Assembly (NCBI GenBank): GCA_030641425.1
Contig: DAOWHM010000133.1
Span: forward strand, 1 to 7,876
Length of the DNA stretch: 7,876 nt
DNA from: Candidatus Bathyarchaeota archaeon
GTDB lineage: Archaea > Thermoproteota > Bathyarchaeia > Bathyarchaeales > SOJC01
Direction: 5' to 3'
The notes below the pieces were generated by a model. It did no database searches and was not told the origin of the DNA. It saw only the letters and a list, made by a program, of their open reading frames with translations. Below, in pieces: positions 1-5,602 of this stretch. The position numbers and the translations under genes are program-made. How positions within the stretch are numbered: the stretch's first letter is position 1; each line of letters begins with the position of its first letter.

Positions 1-1
1 C

Positions 2-409
2 ACTACAACGCCTTATGGAAACATTGAACACCCCTTTAACCTTGTTCACCTTGCAGCTGCATCAGGCGCGGTTTACGTTGCAAGATGGACAGCTCTCCAT
101 GTGAGGAGACTTAAGGACTCCATCAAGAAATCATTGAAGAAGGAAGGGTTCTCCTTCATCGAAGTTATCTCACCCTGCCCAACACTATATGACCGTTACA
201 ACAAACGTGGAACCGCCATTGAGGTGATGAAATGGTTCAGACTAATCTCACATGTCAAGCATGGGCACGACCCAGCCACAACTGAAATCAAAAAGAACCA
301 GATCATGGTTGGCGAGTTTGTTGACATAGAGAAGCCAAGTTATGGGAGACTACTTCGAGAGATGACTAGTAAAGTACAAGAAAAACTGAAGGGAGAGAAA
401 GCGAAGTGA
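2..409 (+). CDS. korB: 2-oxoacid (2-oxoglutarate):ferredoxin oxidoreductase beta subunit, C-terminal part
   Basis: The frame is open from base 2 and carries the last 135 residues of the thiamine-pyrophosphate-binding beta subunit; the start lies left of the window. The complex oxidatively decarboxylates a 2-oxoacid, most likely 2-oxoglutarate, to the acyl-CoA and passes electrons to ferredoxin in the cytoplasm. Visible family hallmarks are TTPYGNIEHPFNLVHLAAAS at the left edge, then AVYVARWTALH, and FIEVISPCPTLYDRYN near the middle, which is the conserved C-terminal core of KorB-type subunits. A GTG at 101 could be mistaken for a start, but the homology continues without a break upstream of it. 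The TGA stop overlaps the korC start by 4 bp, so translation of the two is probably coupled. The substrate assignment rests on the family and on the KorC-like neighbour; a related 2-oxoacid is possible. Confidence 0.93.
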   Translation, partial: TTTPYGNIEHPFNLVHLAAASGAVYVARWTALHVRRLKDSIKKSLKKEGFSFIEVISPCPTLYDRYNKRGTAIEVMKWFRLISHVKHGHDPATTEIKKNQIMVGEFVDIEKPSYGRLLREMTSKVQEKLKGEKAK

Positions 410-960
410 GAACTGAAGTAAGATTTGCAGGCTTCGGAGGACAAGGAATAATCCGGTCAGGCTTAATACTTTCAATGGCGGCGTGTATTTACAGTGATAA
501 GAACGCCGTGCAAACCCAGTCGTACGGGCCGGAATCTAGAGGGGGTAGCTGTAAATCAGAGGTAGTCATCGCAGACGAAGAGATCGACTTTCCAAAAGTA
601 GATGATCCAGACATAGTGATGATAATGTCACAAGAAGCTTACCACAGATACGCAATTACAGCCAAGAAAGACGGAGTAGTTCTGGTTGACCCTGGTATGG
701 TAACAGACAGAGACGATCCCCCCGAAGTAAAGATATTTGAAGTCCCAGCAACAAAGATCGCAAACGAAATTGGCAAGACAATAGTGGCAAACGTAGTCAT
801 GTTGGGCGCGCTAACAGCTATCACCAAGATAGTGATGCCTGAAGCCATGAAGAAAGCCATTATGCGAAATGTACCGAAAGGAACTGAGAAACTCAATATG
901 ACAGCATTTGAAAAAGGCTACAATTATGGCAAACAACTCCGAAATCAAAGGAACGACTGA
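406..960 (+). CDS. korC: 2-oxoacid (2-oxoglutarate):ferredoxin oxidoreductase gamma subunit
   Basis: The product has 184 residues, a normal length for the separate gamma subunit that forms the KorABC(D) complex. The N-terminus carries the glycine-rich motif GFGGQGIIRSG (residues 9-19), followed by the strongly conserved TQSYGPESRGGSCKSEVVI block (about 38-56) and DPDIVMIMSQEAY (about 67-79). All are hallmarks of the pyruvate/2-oxoacid ferredoxin oxidoreductase gamma family. Translation starts at GTG 406, embedded in the korB stop (GTGA overlap), with a GGGAG Shine-Dalgarno-like stretch at 391-395. The gene ends the operon: the next gene is on the opposite strand and its stop lies 33 bp away, so transcription is convergent here. 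The protein appears intact. Some uncertainty remains over 2-oxoglutarate versus another 2-oxoacid as substrate. Confidence 0.94.
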   Translation: MRTEVRFAGFGGQGIIRSGLILSMAACIYSDKNAVQTQSYGPESRGGSCKSEVVIADEEIDFPKVDDPDIVMIMSQEAYHRYAITAKKDGVVLVDPGMVTDRDDPPEVKIFEVPATKIANEIGKTIVANVVMLGALTAITKIVMPEAMKKAIMRNVPKGTEKLNMTAFEKGYNYGKQLRNQRND

Positions 961-993
961 GCCTTACAATCGAAGCTTGTTCGTGGAGTTTAG

Positions 994-1695
994 TTAAGAG
1001 GCTCTGTTTCGTCTAATCTTTCCAACTGTCTTTCTTACACCTTGCCATCCTTCGGCTTTCTTCGAATTAACAATTTCGAAGGCTTCCTTCGATCTTAACA
1101 ATGGCAACTCCTCCCCTGTTGCCCTTCTTGAAAGGTACCTCGCAGCTCTCAACACTTCACCGTTCAGTTGTGAATCAGCAGAGTCCGCCAAGTGGCAAAT
1201 CAATGCTTCCACAGTCCTTGGCCACATTGGACCAGCTTGCCCTCCATGATGAGCACAGACTATGTGAATCAACTCAAATGGGAAACCTCTTCGAATCAAC
1301 TCGGCTGTGACTAATGTCAAGTGGTCTACTCGTTCCCCAAGAATAGTGGTGGAATAGCTTTCCCGTTCAAACTTGTAGGTTAATGGTTTGAAAATGTCAT
1401 GTAGAACAACTCCTGCTAATACTAGGTCTCGATCAACATGTCCTCCATAGATTTTCTCAGTCACATCGCAAAGTTTCATGGAGATTTCAGCAGTGGCAAT
1501 AACGTGTTCAGTAAAGCCTCCAGGATAACTATGATGACGTGTTAAACCCGCAGGAGAATCTTCAAGGGATAGCCCAGTATAAACTGTTCCTGCAATCTCA
1601 ATCTGCGGGTTGCTGACTATTTCAGTGACCTTTCCACGTAGCTTTCTGTTTTTTATCAATTTGATTATACTTTCTAAACGTTGAGTCTTTGTCAT
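994..1695 (-). CDS. HD-domain phosphohydrolase resembling the catalytic part of YhaM
   Basis: This 233-residue cytoplasmic protein is a metal-dependent HD-superfamily hydrolase. Putative metal-ligand motifs run in order: HH at 54-55 followed by YPGGFTEH (57-64), LHDIFKP (98-104, with the His-Asp pair H99/D100), H125, HHGG (149-152) and a late Asp in HLADSAD (168-174). The order HH..GG..EH, LHD.xK, H, HHG, LxDxxD is that of the HD domain of YhaM-type 3'-5' exoribonucleases, and the N-terminal stretch before HH resembles the YhaM linker. The OB-fold nucleic-acid-binding domain of YhaM is missing. The usual Gly of HDIGK is Phe here. The tail is basic (KTVGKIRRNRAS). The substrate is unknown: RNA, a nucleotide or a cyclic nucleotide are all possible. 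It is last in the minus-strand run and has its own TATA-like box. The ATG start has a modest GAGTGG Shine-Dalgarno-like element 6 nt upstream. Confidence 0.85.
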   Translation of the reverse strand: MTKTQRLESIIKLIKNRKLRGKVTEIVSNPQIEIAGTVYTGLSLEDSPAGLTRHHSYPGGFTEHVIATAEISMKLCDVTEKIYGGHVDRDLVLAGVVLHDIFKPLTYKFERESYSTTILGERVDHLTLVTAELIRRGFPFELIHIVCAHHGGQAGPMWPRTVEALICHLADSADSQLNGEVLRAARYLSRRATGEELPLLRSKEAFEIVNSKKAEGWQGVRKTVGKIRRNRAS

Positions 1696-1747
1696 AGAAA
1701 ACCACTCAAGTATTCAACCAACAAGTTGTTTCTAGTTGTGCAGAGAG

Positions 1748-1757
1748 AGTATAAAGT
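1748..1757 (-). promoter_or_regulatory. Candidate TATA box of the HD-domain gene
   Basis: Read on the minus strand this is ACTTTATACT, close to an archaeal TATA box. It lies about 58 nt upstream of the ATG, which would put initiation roughly 25 nt downstream and leave a leader of about 30 nt. It sits in the 124-bp gap after the endonuclease V gene, so the HD gene may be transcribed on its own. The rest of the gap (1758-1819) is pyrimidine-rich on the minus strand and shows no clear hairpin terminator. Confidence 0.45.
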
Positions 1758-1819
1758 ATGTTTGGTGAAGCATAAAATGAGAGAGTCAGACAAGAAACCT
1801 TGCTGTCAACTTATCTGGC

Positions 1820-2476
1820 TCAAGATTTCAAAATTCTACTCTTTTCTTCCAATGCCTTGATGTGGGCTAGACGGAGAGGTTCGGGAATTCTATAGCGCGA
1901 GGAGCAGTGCCTAACGACTTCGATTGTTCTGGCAAGAGAGGTCATGTGCCCAAGACTTACGTAGACAGGTTTCGCTCCTTTTCTAGTTACAAGTTCCACT
2001 CCAACGACTTCCCCATTATCGACTATTGGAGCCAAGCCTTCCTCCTTGGCTCTACTGACTTGTCCAATCAACGGGTTTTTCGCAACCCCAATTGTCGGTA
2101 TGCTAAGAGCAACTCCTAGATGGCTGGCCAACCCAAACCTGTTGGGATGCATTATCCCATGTCCATCTACAAGAAACACATCTGGTTGCAGACGTAATCT
2201 TCGAATAGCTGAAATGGCAGGAGGAATCTCCCTGAAGGCCAACAATGTAGGAATGTATGGAAACCTTATTTTCGTGTGAGCTGTTTTTGACTCGATAGTG
2301 GAAAGCGAATCGTAGTCCAGGACTATGGCGGCGCTAATAGACAACTTCTCGGTGTACGCAACGTCAACTCCACCTACGTATTTGATTCGCTTGGGAAGTG
2401 CATCTCGCTTGATTACCCGTTTGGAGCCTACTAACTGTGTAACATGAGCCTTCTTGAATGAAAATTGGGATGTCAT
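1820..2476 (-). CDS. nfi: Endonuclease V (deoxyinosine 3' endonuclease)
   Basis: Endonuclease V hydrolyses the second phosphodiester bond 3' to a deaminated base (inosine) in DNA, and several family members also cut inosine-containing RNA. With the ATG at 2476 the product has 218 residues. The catalytic set is complete and correctly spaced: D38 in GGVDVAY, Tyr74 of the PYIP strand-separating wedge, E83 in FRE, D104 and H110 in VDGHGIMHP, and K133 in PTIGVAK. These match D43, Y80, E89, D110, H116 and K139 of the Thermotoga enzyme at nearly constant offset. An in-frame TTG at 2503 would add nine residues. It has AAGGT about 10 nt upstream, whereas the ATG has AGGA only 2 nt away. I chose the ATG because it gives the usual N-terminal length, but the start is not settled. 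The translin-like gene ends 39 bp upstream, so co-transcription is likely. Confidence 0.95.
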   Translation of the reverse strand: MTSQFSFKKAHVTQLVGSKRVIKRDALPKRIKYVGGVDVAYTEKLSISAAIVLDYDSLSTIESKTAHTKIRFPYIPTLLAFREIPPAISAIRRLRLQPDVFLVDGHGIMHPNRFGLASHLGVALSIPTIGVAKNPLIGQVSRAKEEGLAPIVDNGEVVGVELVTRKGAKPVYVSLGHMTSLARTIEVVRHCSSRYRIPEPLRLAHIKALEEKSRILKS

Positions 2477-2515
2477 CTTCCTGCAAGCATTCAGTGACGT
2501 CAATGTACAGGGACC

Positions 2516-3154
2516 TTATTCTTTCTTCAACCTCAAAGCTCTCTCAAGTTTCTCTATTGAGTGCTCAAGCGAGTCTCTGCGAATCTCAATCGCTACATCT
2601 CCCCGTGTGGCTTCTATGATTCGCCTTGCAATGTCTAGCTTCCTTCGCAACTCAGAAACCACGTGCATGGACTCGTACATAAGGATGAGCTCGTTATAAA
2701 TCAACTCCATATTCTCAAGACTTCCCACAGCGATTTTAATGTCTCCTTTTCGAATCGAGTCTAATGTTCTACGTCTAAGCTCGCCCACCACGTCTGCCAA
2801 CCCTAGAAGGTAGGAGATGGATGGAACCTTGAGCTGCTTGGGACCTGTGAAATCGCTGTTTTGTGTTAACTTGAGGAAGATTCGAGCTTCAACGTATTCT
2901 TGAAATGCGGAATGGACAATACCTGAATAAACGAACTTTCTATAAACTGCTGGGACCTCGCTGAGTTTGTTGAGAAGCTTCTCCGCCTCGTTCAGTTGGT
3001 TCTCGGCCTCCTTGAACTCTTCTTTGTGGACTAGAAAGATTGCTTGTTTTGAAATGCGTGTAGCTTTTCGCATTGCGTCATAGAGCTCATCCTTGATTTC
3101 CTCGCTTTCTTTCAACTCGTTCTCGATTTTGTTTAGTATCTTTCTTAGCGACAT
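2516..3154 (-). CDS. Translin/TRAX family protein (archaeal C3PO-like ribonuclease)
   Basis: This 212-residue, almost wholly helical, charge-rich protein belongs to the translin family. Eukaryotic translin and TRAX form the C3PO octamer, in which TRAX is the RNase that removes siRNA passenger strands and trims tRNA-derived RNA; archaeal members form homomeric C3PO-like shells. Key blocks are FQEYVEARIF (84-93) and YLLGLADVVGEL (115-126) followed by KGDI (136-139). They align with QEYVEA and YLLGVADLTGEL of human TRAX, so E86, E89 and D121 correspond to the catalytic E126, E129 and D193. It is therefore TRAX-like and predicted active, unlike translin, which lacks these acids. The ATG at 3154 has GGAG 8 nt upstream. 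The gene lies between taw1 (59-bp gap) and endonuclease V (39-bp gap), suggesting a link to RNA metabolism. Family assignment is firm; substrate is unknown. Confidence 0.93.
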   Translation of the reverse strand: MSLRKILNKIENELKESEEIKDELYDAMRKATRISKQAIFLVHKEEFKEAENQLNEAEKLLNKLSEVPAVYRKFVYSGIVHSAFQEYVEARIFLKLTQNSDFTGPKQLKVPSISYLLGLADVVGELRRRTLDSIRKGDIKIAVGSLENMELIYNELILMYESMHVVSELRRKLDIARRIIEATRGDVAIEIRRDSLEHSIEKLERALRLKKE

Positions 3155-3194
3155 CGTATGGACTCCAGATCTCTTGAGTGATTCGTTAAGTTGT

Positions 3195-3205
3195 CTTAAT
3201 AAGTT
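3195..3205 (-). promoter_or_regulatory. Candidate TATA box of the translin-like gene
   Basis: On the minus strand this reads AACTTATTAAG, centred about 46 nt upstream of the translin-like ATG, which is compatible with a short leader of about 20 nt containing the GGAG site at 3163-3166. It lies in the 59-bp gap after the taw1 stop. AT-rich matches of this kind arise by chance, so confidence is low. Confidence 0.33.
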
Positions 3206-3213
3206 TCTGAGAT

Positions 3214-4170
3214 CTATCTGAGTTTGATAGACTTCTCAAGTTTGCTCAGCAAAACTACACGGCTCGCTTTCGACTCGTCGAGGATCTTGTAGCCAGTTTG
3301 GTCTGCTAGTGAAACTGCAAACTCTTTGATCTCTTTGTGAAGTGGCGTATTTGCATATGAGAGTCTGAGCCGTGAGAATCCGACGTGCATGTATGCTTTT
3401 GGTTCTATATAGGTTGGCTGAGCTTTTTTTATAAGTTTGGCGTAGAGTTCAGGATGTTTGAGATTGAGGTGTCGAGTTAGAGTTATGCGCATGACTGTGG
3501 GACACTTGAAGCTAGGCAGCAAGGTGAGAGTTTGGTTCAGTTTTTCCCATGCATTTGGGATTTGAGGGCGGCAAACCTTGTTGAAGATCCTCTTGTCCGG
3601 AGCACAAGTTGAAACATACAGTTGAGAAGGTTCTCGGTCTAAACCTGACAGCACTTCAGGCTTTGTTCCATTTGTAACGAGAAATGTCGTGAAAGATCTT
3701 CTGTGGAAGGATTTGATGAGTTCTCCAAGTTGTGGGTAGAGAGTTGGTTCACCTGTTAAGCTTATGGCGGCATGCTTTGGATGCATTGCTTCTCTGAGTT
3801 TTTCTTTGTTGACTTTGGGGTTCGCTTTGTAGCCGCTTAAAAGTCTCATCTGCTCTTTCAGACAGCCTTCAACGATGTCTCCAGCATTATCGCAACCATG
3901 TAAGGTTGTTTCTTCCCATTTCAACTGTTCATCTCCACTTTGGAGTCGCCAACAGAAGAGGCAGCGCATTGTGCAACTGAGGACTGTCGGAGTCATCTGA
4001 ATACATTGATGAGTGTTAATGCCATAGAACTTCTGCTTGTAGCATGGTCGATTATGAATTAAGGTGTTGTAGAGCCAACGACATCGTTTGATAGCTGAAT
4101 GTTGGCCAACCATGTGGTACTTTTGTCTTCTTAGCATTCCTAGAAGTTCGTCTGGAAGCGAAGATTGCAA
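3214..4170 (-). CDS. taw1: S-adenosylmethionine-dependent tRNA 4-demethylwyosine synthase (TYW1/Taw1)
   Basis: Taw1 is a radical-SAM enzyme that condenses N1-methylguanosine at position 37 of tRNA-Phe with two carbons of pyruvate to give 4-demethylwyosine, the tricyclic precursor of archaeal wyosines. The 318-residue product has the radical-SAM motif CTMRCLFCW with C66, C70 and C73, plus the family's second-cluster cysteines C30, C43 and C56. This spacing equals that of the Methanocaldococcus enzyme. Also present are HSAIKRCRW (24-32), SLTGEPTLYP (137-146), VTNGT (165-169) and EPKAYMHVG (256-264). The strand that in many homologues reads SLDAP is STCAP here. TTG 4170 is preferred as start because AGAGGA lies 7 nt upstream; an in-frame ATG at 4137 would also keep every motif but has no room for a ribosome-binding site. 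No flavodoxin domain is present, as usual in archaea. It lies 85 bp after the SHMT gene. Confidence 0.95.
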   Translation of the reverse strand: MQSSLPDELLGMLRRQKYHMVGQHSAIKRCRWLYNTLIHNRPCYKQKFYGINTHQCIQMTPTVLSCTMRCLFCWRLQSGDEQLKWEETTLHGCDNAGDIVEGCLKEQMRLLSGYKANPKVNKEKLREAMHPKHAAISLTGEPTLYPQLGELIKSFHRRSFTTFLVTNGTKPEVLSGLDREPSQLYVSTCAPDKRIFNKVCRPQIPNAWEKLNQTLTLLPSFKCPTVMRITLTRHLNLKHPELYAKLIKKAQPTYIEPKAYMHVGFSRLRLSYANTPLHKEIKEFAVSLADQTGYKILDESKASRVVLLSKLEKSIKLR

Positions 4171-4177
4171 TCATCAG

Positions 4178-4183
4178 TCCTCT
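4178..4183 (-). promoter_or_regulatory. Shine-Dalgarno site deciding the TTG start of taw1
   Basis: On the minus strand this reads AGAGGA, 7 nt before the TTG at 4170. The only nearby in-frame ATG (4137) has AGGA immediately adjacent, with no spacer. The site therefore favours the 318-residue product. An ATG at 4174 is out of frame. Confidence 0.6.
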
Positions 4184-4255
4184 ATTTGGGAATCAAACTC
4201 CAGTCGTCCTAATAACAATGGCTATAGCTTTGAATTCCATGGAGTTGTAGTAGTC

Positions 4256-5435
4256 TCAAGTGTGAAAGCAATAGTTGACCTTTTGGAATTCTGCTGCCAA
4301 GTCTTCAACTTCTTCTCTCACTTTGCCTGACTGTTTCTCATCTAAGATTGCTTCTTTCATTAATTGGGCAATTTTCTCCATCTCACTCTCTTTCATTCCT
4401 CTTCTTGTCACTTCACTTGTGCCAAGTCTAACTCCGCAATCTACAATTATGTTAGTTTTCTCCAATCTTTCAGCCAATTCTCTCCCATGCTTGTATCCGC
4501 CAAAATTCATTAAAACCTGATGGGACTTTGTGTAACCAAGATTTGAGCCCGCAACTGGAAAGCCATAATCATCCAACGCCTTCGCTAGGGTTTGCGAGTT
4601 ACGTATAACCTGTTCAGCATATGCGCTTCCGAATTTCTCCATCTCTGCTAAGGCTAGAGTTAAAGCTGCAATTCGATTCCAATGAGCATTATCCACAAAA
4701 GCAGGGTGAATCCTCTCCTTTAATACTGCTCCAATTTCTTCATCCGCAAGTATAATTCCTCCCTGAGGTCCGAAGAAAGATTTGTGAGTTGAACCGAAAA
4801 GGGTTGGGGAGCCTTCCTGAAGCGGACTTTGAAATTTCCCTCCTGCTATTAGACCCATAACATGAGAGCCATCAAATCCAATGTGCGCGCCAATACTTCT
4901 TGCTACTTCAGTCAACTCATTGATGGGATGGGGAAACAGAAAAAGGCTTGCGCCAAAGATTATTACTTGAGGTTTCACTTCGATTATCGTTTCTAATGCT
5001 TTGTCGACCTGGATGTTCATTCGATCTTTGGAAAATGGAAGGGCTTTCACCTCTAAACCTAGAACGCTGGGCAACCCACTACGCCATATTCCTGGATATC
5101 CTCCATCATCAGCTGAAACACACATTAGAAGGTCACCTCGTTTAGTCATATTTGCCAAAAAAACTAAGTCAGCAACATGGCCTGAAAGAAGGCGTAGATC
5201 AGCGGTTTCAGCTTTGAAAAGCCTCTTTGCGGTTTCTTCTCCAAACTTTTCAACTTTGTCGATCAGTCGTGTGCCCATATAGAAGTGATCTGGTGAGGTG
5301 TAGCGGTGACCCATTTCGGAAGAGTAGGGACCGAACCTGAGGACTTGCCACGTTTTCTGATGGAATGAGATTGACGCATTTCTTTCCGCGCCACTGTTCA
5401 TGTTCCTCAACTATGTTCAAAATTTCCGTGATCAT
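4256..5435 (-). CDS. glyA: Serine hydroxymethyltransferase, archaeal type, interrupted by a frameshift
   Basis: SHMT is a PLP enzyme that interconverts serine and glycine and charges a tetrahydropterin with a one-carbon unit. The N-terminus starts at ATG 5435 with GAGGT 6 nt upstream and contains the signature VNLIPSENVASPQ. The frame then breaks near 5318-5327, and the rest, from SSEMGHRYTSP onward, continues in another frame to the TGA at 4256. Joined with 2 nt restored, the protein is about 393 residues. It keeps SGHVADL, GFDGSHVMGLI (PLP-ring Asp and His), the PLP-lysine motif STHKSFFGPQGG (Lys about 219) and the carboxylate-binding Arg in RLGTSEVTRRGM. Left unjoined, the downstream frame could only start at TTG 5410, giving about 29 residues unrelated to the family, while the upstream frame ends after 61 residues. 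All other motifs look intact, so this is either a very recent pseudogene or an assembly/sequencing error. It heads the minus-strand run. Confidence 0.85.
5318..5327 (-). other. Frameshift site in the SHMT gene
   Basis: The minus strand reads CTACTCTTCC here. The upstream frame encodes SPQVRSLL up to CTACTC, and the downstream frame resumes as TCT TCC GAA ATG (S-S-E-M). The family pattern (SLLSS, then GHRY) is restored if one CT dinucleotide is added to the short CT run. The observed sequence therefore looks like a 2-nt deletion; skipping one base would also rejoin the frames but would lose one residue. Confidence 0.85.
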
Positions 5436-5472
5436 AGTAAGACCTCGAATCCTGAAAACTCTTGCATCCTCA

Positions 5473-5490
5473 GTTATTTACTATTTATGG
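5473..5490 (-). promoter_or_regulatory. Candidate TATA box of the SHMT gene
   Basis: On the minus strand, CCATAAATAG overlaps a second AT-rich word, GTAAATAAC. Both lie about 40-50 nt upstream of ATG 5435, a spacing that would give a leader of roughly 17-25 nt containing the GAGGT site at 5442-5446. It lies in the 167-bp divergent region shared with the surface-protein gene. Which of the two words acts as the box cannot be told from sequence. Confidence 0.4.
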
Positions 5491-5550
5491 AAGACGAATA
5501 CGAATGCAGGCGCTATTTGATGGGTAACAGATAAAAGTTTGAAGCATTCC

Positions 5551-5560
5551 CTTAATAAGA
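5551..5560 (+). promoter_or_regulatory. Candidate TATA box of the surface-protein gene
   Basis: CTTAATAAGA lies about 48 nt upstream of the GTG start, placing initiation near 5580 and giving a leader of about 22 nt with the GAGGG ribosome-binding site at 5592-5596. The word resembles the candidate box of the translin-like gene (CTTAATAAG on its + strand). An alternative AT-rich word, GATAAAAG, lies upstream at about 5530-5537. Confidence 0.4.
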
Positions 5561-5575
5561 AAGGTCAAACCTTTC
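5559..5575. repeat. Perfect 7-bp inverted repeat beside the surface-gene TATA box
   Basis: GAAAGGT and ACCTTTC are exact reverse complements separated by CAA. The palindrome begins at the 3' edge of the candidate TATA box and ends before the predicted initiation site, the usual position of an archaeal repressor operator. A short hairpin is possible as well, but the predicted transcript begins downstream of it. The two arms are certain from sequence; an operator role is inference. Confidence 0.5.
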
Positions 5576-5602
5576 ATCAGCATCATATCATGAGGGAAAT
5601 AT

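Noticed and set aside
639..896. Minus-strand hydrophobic open frame inside korC
   Set aside because: It is the antisense shadow of a conserved coding region; apparent hydrophobic runs arise from the opposite strand's codon bias.
961..993. Shared bidirectional terminator between korC and the HD gene
   Set aside because: The 33-bp convergent gap has no clear inverted repeat or long T-run on either strand; termination probably occurs at pyrimidine-rich stretches within or beyond the neighbouring gene.
2454..2699. Plus-strand open frame across the endonuclease V/translin junction
   Set aside because: It lies antisense to two well-supported genes, and its translation shows no motif.
5318..5327. 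Programmed +1 ribosomal frameshift in glyA
   Set aside because: No recognised slippery or stimulatory element is visible, no such case is known to me for glyA, and a lost CT dinucleotide fits the family sequence better because it keeps the second Leu.
5250..5410. TTG at 5410 as the true start of the SHMT protein
   Set aside because: The roughly 29 residues it adds do not resemble SHMT, whereas the other frame over the same DNA encodes the LIPSEN signature and has a good GAGGT site. A frameshift explains both.
5436..5602. Small RNA or tRNA gene in the divergent intergenic region
   Set aside because: No cloverleaf, box C/D or long stem was found; promoter elements and one short palindrome account for the visible structure.
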